Both the position numbers and the translations under genes were made by a program. From DATEPR01 sp036502345 (GTDB lineage: Bacteria > Actinomycetota > Actinomycetes > Mycobacteriales > Pseudonocardiaceae): 64,000 bases of DNA. Positions 8,421 to 17,047 of the stretch are shown piece by piece; within the stretch, counting starts at the first letter, position 1; every line of letters starts with the position of its first letter. The notes beneath the pieces were generated by a model. The model had not been told where the DNA came from. It did no database searches and worked only from the letters and a program-made list of their open reading frames with translations. The stretch spans positions 9,644 to 73,643 of the forward strand of contig DASXYT010000173.1 of NCBI GenBank assembly GCA_036502345.1, written 5' to 3'.

Positions 8421-9695
8421 ATGCGGATCATCGTCTATCCACATGCGATGGAGATCGGCGGCTCGCAGCTCAACGCCGTGCAGCTGGCAGGCGCGGTGCG
8501 CGACCGGGGTCACGAGGTGATCGTGGTCGCCGAGCCGGGCCCGCTGGTGGACGTCGTGCGGGACCTGAAGCTGGAGCACATCCCGATCCCGGAGCGGCGG
8601 CGCAGGCCGTCCGCCGAGGTGGCCGGGCTGCTCACCAGGCTGGTCGAGCAACGGTCGGTGGACATCGTGCACGGCTACGAGTGGCCGCCCGCCGTCGAGG
8701 CGTTCTACGGTCCCCGGCTGCGGCTGGGTACCCCCGTACTCGCCACGGTGATGTCCTCGTCGATCGTGCCGTTCTTCCCGAAGCCGATCCCGTTGCTGGT
8801 CGGCACCGAGCAGTTGCGGCACACTGCGCGGGCGGCCGGCTATCCCAGGGTGAACCTGATGGAGCCGCCGGTGGACACCGACCAGGACCGGCCCGGCGTG
8901 ACCGGTACGGCGGCGGCCGAGTTCCGCTCGAAGTACGCGCCTGATCCCACGCTGCCGCTGGCCGTGATGGTGTGCCGGCTGGTACCCGACCTGAAGCGGG
9001 AGAGCCTGCTCACCGCCTGCGGTGCCATCGAGGAACTGGCTGCCGCCGGCACGCCCGCCCAACTGGTGATCGTCGGCGACGGGCCGGTGCGGGCCGAACT
9101 GGCCGACCGTGCCGAACTGGCCAACCGCAGGTCAGGGCGGCGGCTGGTGGTGCTGACCGGCGAACTGGCCGATCCCCGACCTGCCTACGACGCGGCTGAC
9201 GTCGTGCTGGGCATGGGTGGTTCGGCGCTGCGTGCGCTGTCGTTCGGCAAGCCGTTGGTCGTGGTCGGCGAGCGCGGGTTCAGCGAACTGCTGACCGAGC
9301 GGACGGCGCCCACGTTCCTCGCCGAGGGCTGGTACGGCCTGGGCCCCGGCTCGCGCGGCGAGGGCACCACCGGCATGCGCCGGTCGCTGACCGCGGTGCT
9401 GGAGGATCCCGTGCTGCGAGCCGAACTCGGTGCCTACGGCCGGAACCTGGTGCAGGCCAGGTTCAGCCTGCGGACCGCCGCCGAGGCCCAGGAGGCGGAG
9501 TACCGGCAGGCCATCGACGAGCGGGCGCCCCGCAACCGACTGACCGGTGCGGCGACCCGGTCGGCCGCCGGCATCCTGAACTACAAGGTGCGCCGCAAGA
9601 TCAGCAGGTGGCGGGGCACCGTCGCGGTGGACGACGCCAATGCCCAAGCAGTCGCGACCAACCGCGACACCGAAGCCGGACAGGTGACCAAATGA
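8421..9695 (+). CDS. GT4-family glycosyltransferase
   Basis: The protein has 424 residues. The N-terminal MEIGGSQLNAVQLA motif is typical of GT4 glycosyltransferases that act on lipid-linked or extracellular glycans. The donor domain has AVMVCRLVPDLKRE and LVIVGDGPVRAEL, and a GGSALRALSFGKPLVV segment replaces the usual E-x7-E region. A basic tail (YKVRRKISRWRG) could contact the membrane surface. It starts 3 nt after the acetyltransferase and overlaps the next aminotransferase by 4 bp, so it belongs to the same operon. Its sugar specificity is unknown. Confidence 0.78.
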   Translation: MRIIVYPHAMEIGGSQLNAVQLAGAVRDRGHEVIVVAEPGPLVDVVRDLKLEHIPIPERRRRPSAEVAGLLTRLVEQRSVDIVHGYEWPPAVEAFYGPRLRLGTPVLATVMSSSIVPFFPKPIPLLVGTEQLRHTARAAGYPRVNLMEPPVDTDQDRPGVTGTAAAEFRSKYAPDPTLPLAVMVCRLVPDLKRESLLTACGAIEELAAAGTPAQLVIVGDGPVRAELADRAELANRRSGRRLVVLTGELADPRPAYDAADVVLGMGGSALRALSFGKPLVVVGERGFSELLTERTAPTFLAEGWYGLGPGSRGEGTTGMRRSLTAVLEDPVLRAELGAYGRNLVQARFSLRTAAEAQEAEYRQAIDERAPRNRLTGAATRSAAGILNYKVRRKISRWRGTVAVDDANAQAVATNRDTEAGQVTK

Positions 9696-10792
9696 CGAAC
9701 ATCCCCTTGGTTGATCTCGCTGCTCAGCATCGCGAGGTGGCCGACGAGGTGGCCGCCGGGTGGGCCCAGGTGTTGGAGCGCACCGCGTTCATCAACGGCC
9801 CGCAGGTGGCCGCGTTCGAGCGCGAGTACGCCGACTACCTCGGTGCCACGCACTGTGTCGGCGTCGGCAACGGCACCGACGCCGTGGAACTGGCGCTGCG
9901 CGCGGCCGGTGTCGGGCACGGCGACGAGTGCGTGCTGCCGGCGAACACGTTCATCGCGACCGCCGAGGCCGTTGCCCGCTCCGGCGCCACGCCCGTGTTG
10001 GTGGACTGCGAGCCCGACACCGGGCTGATCAGCCCGTCCGCGGTTGCCGCGGCGATGGGGCCCCGCACGAGGGCCGTCCTGCCGGTGCACCTGTACGGGC
10101 AGGCTGCGGCCGTCGAGCAGGTCCGGGCGGCGGCCGGGGGTGCCGTCGTGGTGGAGGACGCGGCACAGTCGCAGGGCGCTCGCCGCCACGGCCGCGCCGC
10201 CGGCACGCTCGGCGACATCGCGGCGACCAGCTTCTACCCCGGCAAGAATCTCGGCGCCTACGGCGACGGCGGTGCCGTCATGACCAACGACGACGAACTG
10301 GCCGACAACATCCGGCTGCTCCGCGACCACGGTTCGCCGCGCCGCTACGAGCACTCGGTGCTCGGCTTCAACAGCAGGCTGGACACGCTGCAGGCCGTGG
10401 TGCTGTCGGCGAAGCTGCGGCGGCTGGACGGCTGGAACGACGGTCGACGCAAGGCAGCCGAGCGGTACCAGGAACTGCTGGCCGACCTGCCGTCGGTGGT
10501 CCGGCCGGTGGTGGCCGAGGGCAACGAGCCGGTGTGGCACCTGTACACGGTGCTCGTGCCGGAGCGGGACAGGGTGTTGGGCGCGCTGCACGAGGCCGGC
10601 ATCGGGGCGGGCATCCACTACCCGACGCCGATCCACCTGACCGGTGCGTTCGCAGGCCTCGGTTACCAGGCCGGTGCGTTCCCCAACGCCGAACTGCGGG
10701 CCGACCGCCAGCTGTCGCTGCCGATCTTCCCGGAAATCACCGAAGCGCAGCAGGAACGGGTGGTCGACGTGCTGGCCGGGGCGTTGCGATGA
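9692..10792 (+). CDS. DegT-family 3-keto-sugar aminotransferase (FdtB/QdtB-like)
   Basis: This 366-residue PLP enzyme has Lys185 within FYPGKNLGAYGDGG, a spacing and motif characteristic of the FdtB/QdtB/WbpE group that aminate C-3 of dTDP- or UDP-3-keto sugars. The family features NGTDAVELAL near residue 60, VVEDAAQSQGA, and C-terminal GIHYPTPIHL are present. It overlaps the previous glycosyltransferase (ATGA) and the next acetyltransferase (ATGA). With that acetyltransferase it forms a second amino-sugar module, likely giving a 3-acetamido-3-deoxy sugar. The ketoisomerase and dehydratase that would supply its substrate are not in the window. Confidence 0.85.
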   Translation: MTNIPLVDLAAQHREVADEVAAGWAQVLERTAFINGPQVAAFEREYADYLGATHCVGVGNGTDAVELALRAAGVGHGDECVLPANTFIATAEAVARSGATPVLVDCEPDTGLISPSAVAAAMGPRTRAVLPVHLYGQAAAVEQVRAAAGGAVVVEDAAQSQGARRHGRAAGTLGDIAATSFYPGKNLGAYGDGGAVMTNDDELADNIRLLRDHGSPRRYEHSVLGFNSRLDTLQAVVLSAKLRRLDGWNDGRRKAAERYQELLADLPSVVRPVVAEGNEPVWHLYTVLVPERDRVLGALHEAGIGAGIHYPTPIHLTGAFAGLGYQAGAFPNAELRADRQLSLPIFPEITEAQQERVVDVLAGALR

Positions 10793-11373
10793 CCGACGTC
10801 TTCGTGCATCCCGCCGGTTTGTGCGAGAGCGACGACGTCGGCGCGGGCACCAGGGTGTGGGCGTTCGCGCACGTGCTGCCCGGTGCCGTCGTCGGCCGGG
10901 ACTGCAACATCTGCGACGGTGCGTTCGTGGAGACCGGCGCTGTGCTCGGTGACCGGGTGACGGTCAAGAACGGCACGCTCGTGTTCGCCGGTGTGACGTG
11001 CGAGGACGAGGTCTTCCTCGGCCCGAACGTGTTGTTCACCAACGACTTGCGGCCTCGGGCCGCGCTGCGCAAGGGTGCCGACGAACTGCTCACCACGCTG
11101 GTCCGGCGCGGTGCCAGCCTCGGTGCCGGCGTGGTCGTGGTGTGCGGCCACACGATCGGCGAGTACGCCTTCGCGGCGGCCGGTTCCGTTGTCGCACGGG
11201 ATGTCCCGGCACACGCGTTCGTCGCCGGCAACCCGGCCCGGCAGAAGGGCTGGGTCTGCACGTGCGGGAACAGGTTGAGCGCCAACCTGTTCTGCCCCGC
11301 GTGCGGTCTCCGCTTCGAACCGGGCCCGGACGGCGGCCTCCGCCAGTCAGCCGCGGCCGTCGCAAGCATCTGA
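10789..11373 (+). CDS. Hexapeptide-repeat sugar N-acyltransferase (FdtC/WbpD-like) with C-terminal zinc-ribbon motif
   Basis: The protein has 194 residues. A left-handed beta-helix runs from VHPAGLCESDDVG to VAGNPARQKGW and contains the GPNVLFTND loop found in 3-N-acetyltransferases such as WbpD, QdtC and FdtC, which act after an FdtB-type aminotransferase. Beyond the normal end (NPARQ) a C-terminal tail carries CTCG and CPACG, four cysteines spaced like a small zinc ribbon. Its 4-bp overlap with the aminotransferase argues that it acetylates that product. It is the last gene of the plus-strand operon; convergent genes follow 45 bp later. Confidence 0.82.
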   Translation: MTDVFVHPAGLCESDDVGAGTRVWAFAHVLPGAVVGRDCNICDGAFVETGAVLGDRVTVKNGTLVFAGVTCEDEVFLGPNVLFTNDLRPRAALRKGADELLTTLVRRGASLGAGVVVVCGHTIGEYAFAAAGSVVARDVPAHAFVAGNPARQKGWVCTCGNRLSANLFCPACGLRFEPGPDGGLRQSAAAVASI

Positions 11374-11418
11374 CCGCAACAAGTTCGAGGTGTCGCTTCG
11401 CTCCTGGCGCGCCAAGGC

Positions 11419-12873
11419 TCAGCCCAGGTCGCGGAACAGCTTGCGCATCGGCCACACGAACGGGACGTACACCGCCAGGCCGAGCACACCACCGATCAGC
11501 AGCCGCTCGAACGACGGCGGCGTGTGCCACCGCACCAACAGCAGCACGACGACCAGCACCGCACAGCCCAGCACCGGCCGGACCACCGCCTTGCCCAGCT
11601 TGCCGACCGGCATACCGGTCTTGCGCACAGCCCACACGAACGCCGGTAGCACCAGCAGCACGGCGACCGCCGCGTGTGCCCCGCCGACGCCCCGGATGCC
11701 GTCGGCCATGGCGCCGATCGGCAGGAAGACCACCAGCGCGACGAACCAGCCAGCTTCCAACCACATCGTGCGGTTGGCGAGGCCGAGCGCCACCAGGTAG
11801 TCGTAGCCCAGCTCACTGGCCACCCGCACCGCGCCGAGGATCACCAGGAACTCCAGCGCCCCGGTGGCGCCCTTCCACTCCTGGCCGTACAGCGTGGTCA
11901 CGATCGGCAGCGCCAGCAGCCCGAGCAGCGCGCACACCGGCAGCGTGCACGCCATCAGCAGGCCGGCCAGCCGGGCCAGCACCTCCTGGCGCCGCTCCGG
12001 ATCGTGCTGCACCCGGGCGAACGCGGCCAACGACACGCGCCGCACCACCGTGGAGAACATGTTCACCGGCCAACTGGCCAGGTTGAACGCCTGCAGGTAC
12101 AAGCCCAACGCGACCGCGCCCAACAGGTGGCCGGTGACCACGTAGTCGACGTTCAGCATCGCGAACACCAGCAGGCTGGCACCGGCCAACGGCAGGCCGA
12201 ACCGGATCAGCTCGCCGGCCTTCTCCCGGTCGAAGCCAGGCTTGGGCCACAGCTCCACCAGCCGGAACAGCAGTACGGCGGACAACCCGTTGCCGACCAG
12301 CCGACCAACGGCGAGGCTCCAGGGCCCGAACCCGGCCAACGCGAGCGCCACAGTGATCCCGGTGGACAGGCCGAGGTTGGAGAAGTCCACCACCAGCCGC
12401 GTGCCCTGCCGGAACTCCCGGTTGACGAACTGCGCCGCTGCCGCCGTCGCACCGTCGATGAGCACGGAACTGCACAGCAGCCGCACGACACCGGTCGCAC
12501 CCGGCGAGCCGAGTTCGGCGGCGAACTCCGGTGCACCGAACCAGCAGACCAGGAACAGCGCGGTGCTGCTGATCATGGAGATGGTGGTGACGGTCGGCGC
12601 GATGTCCCTCGGATTGCCCGGCCAGCGGACCAGCGCGAGACTGACGCCGAGTTCGTTGATGGACAGCACGGCGTTCAGCGCGACCAGCGCGACCGCGAAC
12701 GCACCGAAGTCCTCAGGTACCAGGATGTGCGCCAGCAGGATGCCGGTGAGCACGGTGCCCACCCTGCCGACCGCCGTGTTGAGCAGGCTCATCCCGAGCG
12801 CCTTGGTGACCTTCTGGTCTGGCGGCCCTGTCTCGGTGGGTTCCTCGGCGGCGTCCGGATCGATCGCCGTCAC
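11419..12873 (-). CDS. Wzx-like polysaccharide flippase (MATE/MVF superfamily)
   Basis: This 484-residue membrane protein has about 12-14 hydrophobic segments and the pattern of polysaccharide exporters: an N-terminal KALGMSLLNTAVGRVG helix, an FGAFAVALVALN helix and a VRWPGNP loop. Its likely role is flipping lipid-linked repeat units across the cytoplasmic membrane. The GTG at 12873 overlaps the stop of the upstream gene (GTGA). The frame remains open to 13122, but that part is the shadow of the upstream gene. It lies with the polymerase and chain-length genes in one minus-strand operon, a complete Wzx/Wzy-type export set. Confidence 0.82.
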   Translation of the reverse strand: MTAIDPDAAEEPTETGPPDQKVTKALGMSLLNTAVGRVGTVLTGILLAHILVPEDFGAFAVALVALNAVLSINELGVSLALVRWPGNPRDIAPTVTTISMISSTALFLVCWFGAPEFAAELGSPGATGVVRLLCSSVLIDGATAAAAQFVNREFRQGTRLVVDFSNLGLSTGITVALALAGFGPWSLAVGRLVGNGLSAVLLFRLVELWPKPGFDREKAGELIRFGLPLAGASLLVFAMLNVDYVVTGHLLGAVALGLYLQAFNLASWPVNMFSTVVRRVSLAAFARVQHDPERRQEVLARLAGLLMACTLPVCALLGLLALPIVTTLYGQEWKGATGALEFLVILGAVRVASELGYDYLVALGLANRTMWLEAGWFVALVVFLPIGAMADGIRGVGGAHAAVAVLLVLPAFVWAVRKTGMPVGKLGKAVVRPVLGCAVLVVVLLLVRWHTPPSFERLLIGGVLGLAVYVPFVWPMRKLFRDLG

Positions 12874-14267
12874 GCGAGTTCCCCCAGCTCTGTTCGACTC
12901 TGCTCTGGCCGACCGGAAAGGCTCGTGCCCCTGGAAAGGCTCGTGTCCCTTGAAAGGCTCGTGTCCCTTGAAAGGAAGTGCGTCACGGTGCTGGCGGCGA
13001 GCAGGATGGTCAGGCCGTCCAGCGGTACCCGGAAGCGGAGCCGGGTGAAGAACACGGCCAGCAGCAGCACGTTCACCGCGATGGTGATGGCGAGCAGCTT
13101 CTCCGTCGGCCGCAGTGGCCACCGCCGGAACAGCACGAGCCGCAGCAGTGCCAGCAGCAGGATCGGGTAGTAGCTGACCGCGGAGAGCAGGTTCTGTGCC
13201 GTGCTGCCCTGGCTGGAGGTGGCCAGGTCGTCGTGGTAGGAGAAGTTGTTGGCCACCTTCGCCACATACAGCACGACCGCGCTACCCGGATTGTGCTCGA
13301 CCCAGTCCAGCGCCTGGCTGGTGTAGAAGTGGTCGACCTCGACCTCACCGTAGTGCCGGCTGACCGCCTGCTGCGAGTACGTCGAGATGTCCACGCTGGT
13401 ACCGCTGTTCGCGGTCGCGTCGGGACTGTTGCCCAGCAACAGGTTGATACCGTCGTTTGTGGACACCGGCACGAAGGCGTGCAGGGTGACGGCATTTCGG
13501 GCGCACCACGCGGCCGGCAGTACCGCCGTGGCCACGAGCAGTACGACCACCGTCCGCCACGCGATCCGCTTGCTGGCCGCGTGCTGCCGCCAGGCCAGCC
13601 ACGCCACGATGCCCACCGCGGTCACGCCGAACGTGGGCACGGTGAGGGTGAGCAGGCCGCCGACCAGCCCGGCGAACACGGCGATCGCCAGGCGTCGGCC
13701 ACCGGATCGGCCGTCCTCGGGCAGTGCCCGCATGGCCAGTTCGATCATCAGCAGCAGCAGGAACAGCGCCGGCACCTGCGGGTAGAGCGTGGTCGCCGTG
13801 TAGATCAGCAGCGGGTAGATGGCCACCACCACTGCGGCCAGGGCCCCGGTGGCGGGCGAGTGCACCCGCCTGCCCAGCAGGTAGGTGAACCACACCGCGC
13901 CGCCCAGCGCGAGCACGCCGACCAGACGCATGGCCAGCACGCTGCCGCCGGTCACCAGGTACACCGGCAGCAGCAGGAACAGGTAGCCGGGCGGTCGGTA
14001 GGCGGTCGGCTGGCTGCCGTCCAGGCTGAAGCCGTGGCCGTGTGCCATCGACCTCACGATCCCGACGTAGACCTGCTCGTCGTAGAACCGCAGGTCGCTG
14101 CCCAGGATCAGCGAGTAGCCGAGCCCGATCACGACGCTCAGCCCGACCGCGACGAGCGCGATCACGGTGGCGTGCGCGGTCAGCCACTCCCCCAGGCGCC
14201 GCGCACGGGACACCGGTTGGCTCCGCGACAGCGGCGGTGCCGCTGGCCTGGCGAGGTGCTCCGTCAT
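12870..14267 (-). CDS. Membrane glycosyltransferase, GT39/ArnT-like
   Basis: This 465-residue integral membrane protein starts at ATG 14267 with a GGGGGAGAAC ribosome-binding site. After a first helix (VIALVAVGLSVVIGLG) it has an extracytoplasmic acidic motif, DLRFYDEQVYVGIVRSMA, like the catalytic Asp/Glu loop of PMT/ArnT glycosyltransferases. About ten further helices follow. Such enzymes use polyprenyl-phosphate sugars outside the membrane. It overlaps the polymerase gene upstream and the flippase downstream by 4 bp each. The extreme C-terminus is a short repeat, LSRDTS/LSRDTS/LSRGTS, encoded by an 18-bp tandem DNA repeat. Confidence 0.7.
   Translation of the reverse strand: MTEHLARPAAPPLSRSQPVSRARRLGEWLTAHATVIALVAVGLSVVIGLGYSLILGSDLRFYDEQVYVGIVRSMAHGHGFSLDGSQPTAYRPPGYLFLLLPVYLVTGGSVLAMRLVGVLALGGAVWFTYLLGRRVHSPATGALAAVVVAIYPLLIYTATTLYPQVPALFLLLLMIELAMRALPEDGRSGGRRLAIAVFAGLVGGLLTLTVPTFGVTAVGIVAWLAWRQHAASKRIAWRTVVVLLVATAVLPAAWCARNAVTLHAFVPVSTNDGINLLLGNSPDATANSGTSVDISTYSQQAVSRHYGEVEVDHFYTSQALDWVEHNPGSAVVLYVAKVANNFSYHDDLATSSQGSTAQNLLSAVSYYPILLLALLRLVLFRRWPLRPTEKLLAITIAVNVLLLAVFFTRLRFRVPLDGLTILLAASTVTHFLSRDTSLSRDTSLSRGTSLSGRPEQSRTELGELA
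12915..12974 (-). repeat. 18-bp tandem repeat, about three copies
   Basis: GGAAAGGCTCGTG recurs at 12915, 12933 and 12951, and a fourth partial copy follows. Because 18 is a multiple of 3, copy-number change would keep the frame of the membrane glycosyltransferase tail. Confidence 0.85.
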
Positions 14268-15760
14268 GTTCTCCCCCTCGGTCGCGCACCGGACCCCGCT
14301 CCAGGTGCCGCCGGCTTTGCCTTCTTGCGTGTGCTGATCCGACCCGTGATGGGCATGAACAGGTTGGGGTCGGCCTTCACCGTTCGCCACAGCGCGCCGC
14401 AGATGCCGACCAACATGAAACAGATGCCGGTGGCCATGATGAAGCCGAACGCGTCGTACGTGGCGTCGGCGACCATGATCACGGACAGGCTGGCGAGCAG
14501 CGTCTGGGCCAGGTCGCGCAGCACGGGATCCTTGGTGGCCCTACGTATCTGCACCGCTGCGTAGGCGCCCGCGATCAGGACGAAGACCAGCGCAGCGAGA
14601 CCGATGATGCCGGTCTCCACAAGAGTGCCGAGGTACTGGTTGTCCAACGGGCCGTACTTGTCCGGCAGATAGGTACCGAATCCCCTGCCCAGCCACGGAT
14701 GTACGGCGATCTGGATCTCGGCGCGCGCGTAGTCCTCGGTCCGGTGCTGGATACTCGGGTCCCCGGACAGGTTGTTGAACAAGCTGAACAGGGTCCCGAT
14801 CAGGCCTGGCACGAACAGCCGCATGACGCCGGTGAACAGGATCGTGGCGATGATGGTCTGCAACTGCCGCCTCGCGGGCCACGTGGGCAGCAGCACCAGG
14901 GCCGCGGCGAGCAGGCCGAGGATCGCGGACCGGGACAGCGACACCATCGCGCCGATCGCGACCGCGACCAGGCACAGCCACCACGGCCACACCCGCCTGC
15001 CGTGGTCCTTGGCGCGGAACGCGTAGTGCGCCGCCATCGGGGCCGCGATCGCACACACCACGCCGTACTCGATCGGGTGGCCAGCGGTGCCGGACGGCCT
15101 GCGGAAGATGGACCGCTCCAGCAGCGTCTCCACGTCGCCGACCTCACGCAGGCCGGGCAGCACCATGTAGTGCGTCGGGTCGACACCGAGGAAGAACTGG
15201 ATCAGGCCGATGACCGCCACGAAGGTGCAGCCGTAGACGATCACCCGCAGCAGCTTGTCGATGCGGCCGAGCCCACGCAGCGAGTCGCATGCCACGAAGC
15301 CGACCACGACGACGGCCAGGATGGTGATCACACTGCGGTCGGTGGCGTTCAGTTCGTCGGAGGGCAGGTAGCCGTAGGTGGCGTAGCCGTAGGTCGCGAG
15401 TTGGCTCAGTGCGAACAGGAACAGCGACGTGCGGACCAGGGTGCGGCCCTTGGCCATGCCGACGGTGTTCACCAACTGGGCGCAGAACCACAGCACGCCC
15501 AGCCCCATGCCGATGAGCATGCTGGGCGCCAGCGCGAGCGGGATCGCCGCGACCACCAGGTGGGACGGCAGGATGAACAGCACCGCGCTGTAGACGCACA
15601 ACAGGGTGGTGCCGTCGGCGCGCTGCTTGTGCGGCGCCCGCTCACCGGCGGGTCGGCCGGCCGTCGGCCTGGCTCCTGGGCGGACCGGCGCATCGCGTCG
15701 GACCTTCCGCGGGCCGTCGGCCGTGCCGCGCCGGCCGCCCGCTGTGTCGAGCGTGGTCAC
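14264..15760 (-). CDS. O-antigen ligase/Wzy-type polymerase family membrane protein
   Basis: The protein has 498 residues. A ~45-residue basic, Gly/Pro-rich cytoplasmic N-terminus is followed by about 10-12 transmembrane helices. Between them lies a long external loop containing the conserved RPSGTAGHPIEYG segment and later HPWLGRGFGTYLP, hallmarks of the Wzy_C/O-antigen ligase family. The predicted role is to polymerise or ligate repeat units outside the membrane. The GTG start at 15760 follows the stop of the chain-length gene by 3 bp. The C-terminal tail (RISTRKKAKPAAPGAG) is basic. Confidence 0.8.
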   Translation of the reverse strand: MTTLDTAGGRRGTADGPRKVRRDAPVRPGARPTAGRPAGERAPHKQRADGTTLLCVYSAVLFILPSHLVVAAIPLALAPSMLIGMGLGVLWFCAQLVNTVGMAKGRTLVRTSLFLFALSQLATYGYATYGYLPSDELNATDRSVITILAVVVVGFVACDSLRGLGRIDKLLRVIVYGCTFVAVIGLIQFFLGVDPTHYMVLPGLREVGDVETLLERSIFRRPSGTAGHPIEYGVVCAIAAPMAAHYAFRAKDHGRRVWPWWLCLVAVAIGAMVSLSRSAILGLLAAALVLLPTWPARRQLQTIIATILFTGVMRLFVPGLIGTLFSLFNNLSGDPSIQHRTEDYARAEIQIAVHPWLGRGFGTYLPDKYGPLDNQYLGTLVETGIIGLAALVFVLIAGAYAAVQIRRATKDPVLRDLAQTLLASLSVIMVADATYDAFGFIMATGICFMLVGICGALWRTVKADPNLFMPITGRISTRKKAKPAAPGAGSGARPRGRT

Positions 15761-15763
15761 GGC

Positions 15764-16891
15764 TCAGCCGTTGGACGAGTCGGGTGAACGGAACTCGGCG
15801 CGTGGCCAGTCGTGGCTCTTGCCGTTGTTGTTCCCGTTGCTGTTGCCGTTGTTCCCGTTGTTGCTGCCGTTGTTGTTCTTGGCGCCGTTGTTGTTCTTGG
15901 CGCCGTTCTGGTTGGTCGCGCCGGTCGTGTTGGGCACCTTGTTCGGCACGGGTGCCGGCGGGGCCGGGTGCACGCGCGGCGGCTTGGCAGGGTGCTGCTT
16001 GTTGCGCACCGGGCTGGCGCCCACCGGGGCGGGGCCGAACGGCTCCCTGCGCCCGTTGGCACCGATCGGGCCGACCTGCGGGCGCGGCGCGGGCCGCTGG
16101 CCGTTGGCCGCGCCGGCACGGACCGGCTGCGGCAGCTGGCGCGGCGGCGGGGCCGGGGTCATCTTGTGGGTCCTGGCGGCCCGCTCGGCGTTCGACTCCT
16201 CGACGTCGTCCTCGGTGTCCACCTGCGACTCTTCGATCAGGTCATCGGCCTCGTCGGTCTTGCGCCGCCGACGGTTGATGCTGACACTCTCGAACGCGAA
16301 CGCGGCGGCCAGGCCCAGCACCAGACCCAGGACCAGGGCGACGCCACCCGCCTTGACCTTGCTGCCGATCTTCGTGGTCGCCGGCGTCGGTGCGACGACG
16401 ACCTGGGTGCCGATGAACGTGCTCGGCGGGGCGTCCAGGTTCTTCTGCCGAGTGTTCAGTTCGGACTGCGCGTACTTCAGCGCGAGGTCGACCGTCTTCT
16501 CGGCCTGTGCCTTGGACGGGGCGTCCGCGATGATCACCACGAACGGGCCACCGGTCTCGCCGTCACCGGCCTGGAAGGTACTGACACCGCCCTGCGCGCC
16601 GACCTGGTTCTGCACGGTCGGGCTGCTCAGGCTCTGGATCAGCAACTGGGTGGTGATGGTGAGGCTGCCCTCGAAGTCCAACAGCGGGTTGCCGGGGCCG
16701 GTCGCGTCAGCGGGGTTGATCGCCGTGACGCCACCGGAGGTGGGGGCCGTGAGCACGATCGTGCCGGTGGACTCGTACTGGGTGTGTACTGCGAAGAACG
16801 CTGCCCCGCCCAGCGCCAGGGACAATACGAACACTGGTACGGACACATACCAACGACGAAGGAGGACACCCATCGTCTTCCAGAAATCCAT
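15764..16891 (-). CDS. Wzz/YveK-like chain-length determinant protein with Asn-rich tail
   Basis: The protein has 375 residues. ATG 16891 has a strong GGAGGAA ribosome-binding site; the ORF's 16954 start is only the frame limit. Residues ~13-35 and ~180-200 are transmembrane helices flanking an extracytoplasmic domain, the layout of polysaccharide co-polymerases that set chain length. The cytoplasmic side lacks a kinase domain. Instead there is an acidic stretch, a Pro-rich stretch, then about 45 residues dominated by Asn and Gly encoded by near-repeats of GTTGTT. No separate BY-kinase gene is visible nearby. It heads the minus-strand operon with the polymerase, membrane transferase and flippase. 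Confidence 0.8.
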   Translation of the reverse strand: MDFWKTMGVLLRRWYVSVPVFVLSLALGGAAFFAVHTQYESTGTIVLTAPTSGGVTAINPADATGPGNPLLDFEGSLTITTQLLIQSLSSPTVQNQVGAQGGVSTFQAGDGETGGPFVVIIADAPSKAQAEKTVDLALKYAQSELNTRQKNLDAPPSTFIGTQVVVAPTPATTKIGSKVKAGGVALVLGLVLGLAAAFAFESVSINRRRRKTDEADDLIEESQVDTEDDVEESNAERAARTHKMTPAPPPRQLPQPVRAGAANGQRPAPRPQVGPIGANGRREPFGPAPVGASPVRNKQHPAKPPRVHPAPPAPVPNKVPNTTGATNQNGAKNNNGAKNNNGSNNGNNGNSNGNNNGKSHDWPRAEFRSPDSSNG

Positions 16892-16941
16892 GGTTCCTCC
16901 GAACTCGGTGGCCTCACCCCGGCCGTTCCCGCCGCGGCGTC

Positions 16942-16959
16942 GCTGAGTGCTCACTCAGC
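16942..16959. promoter_or_regulatory. Palindrome in the divergent promoter region of wzz-like and GT4 genes
   Basis: GCTGAGTG CT CACTCAGC is a perfect 8-bp inverted repeat, with further partial pairing (CCGCCGC outside on the left, GCGGCGG on the right). It lies 51 bp upstream of the chain-length gene and 89 bp upstream of the divergent glycosyltransferase, so an operator or an mRNA leader hairpin is possible. Confidence 0.45.
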
Positions 16960-17047
16960 GTCGAGCGGCGGACACACCACCTGCGTCTGATGAATCGAAT
17001 CACAGGCCGAGACGTTACGTGAGCCGCCCACACTGGGTGATCGATGT

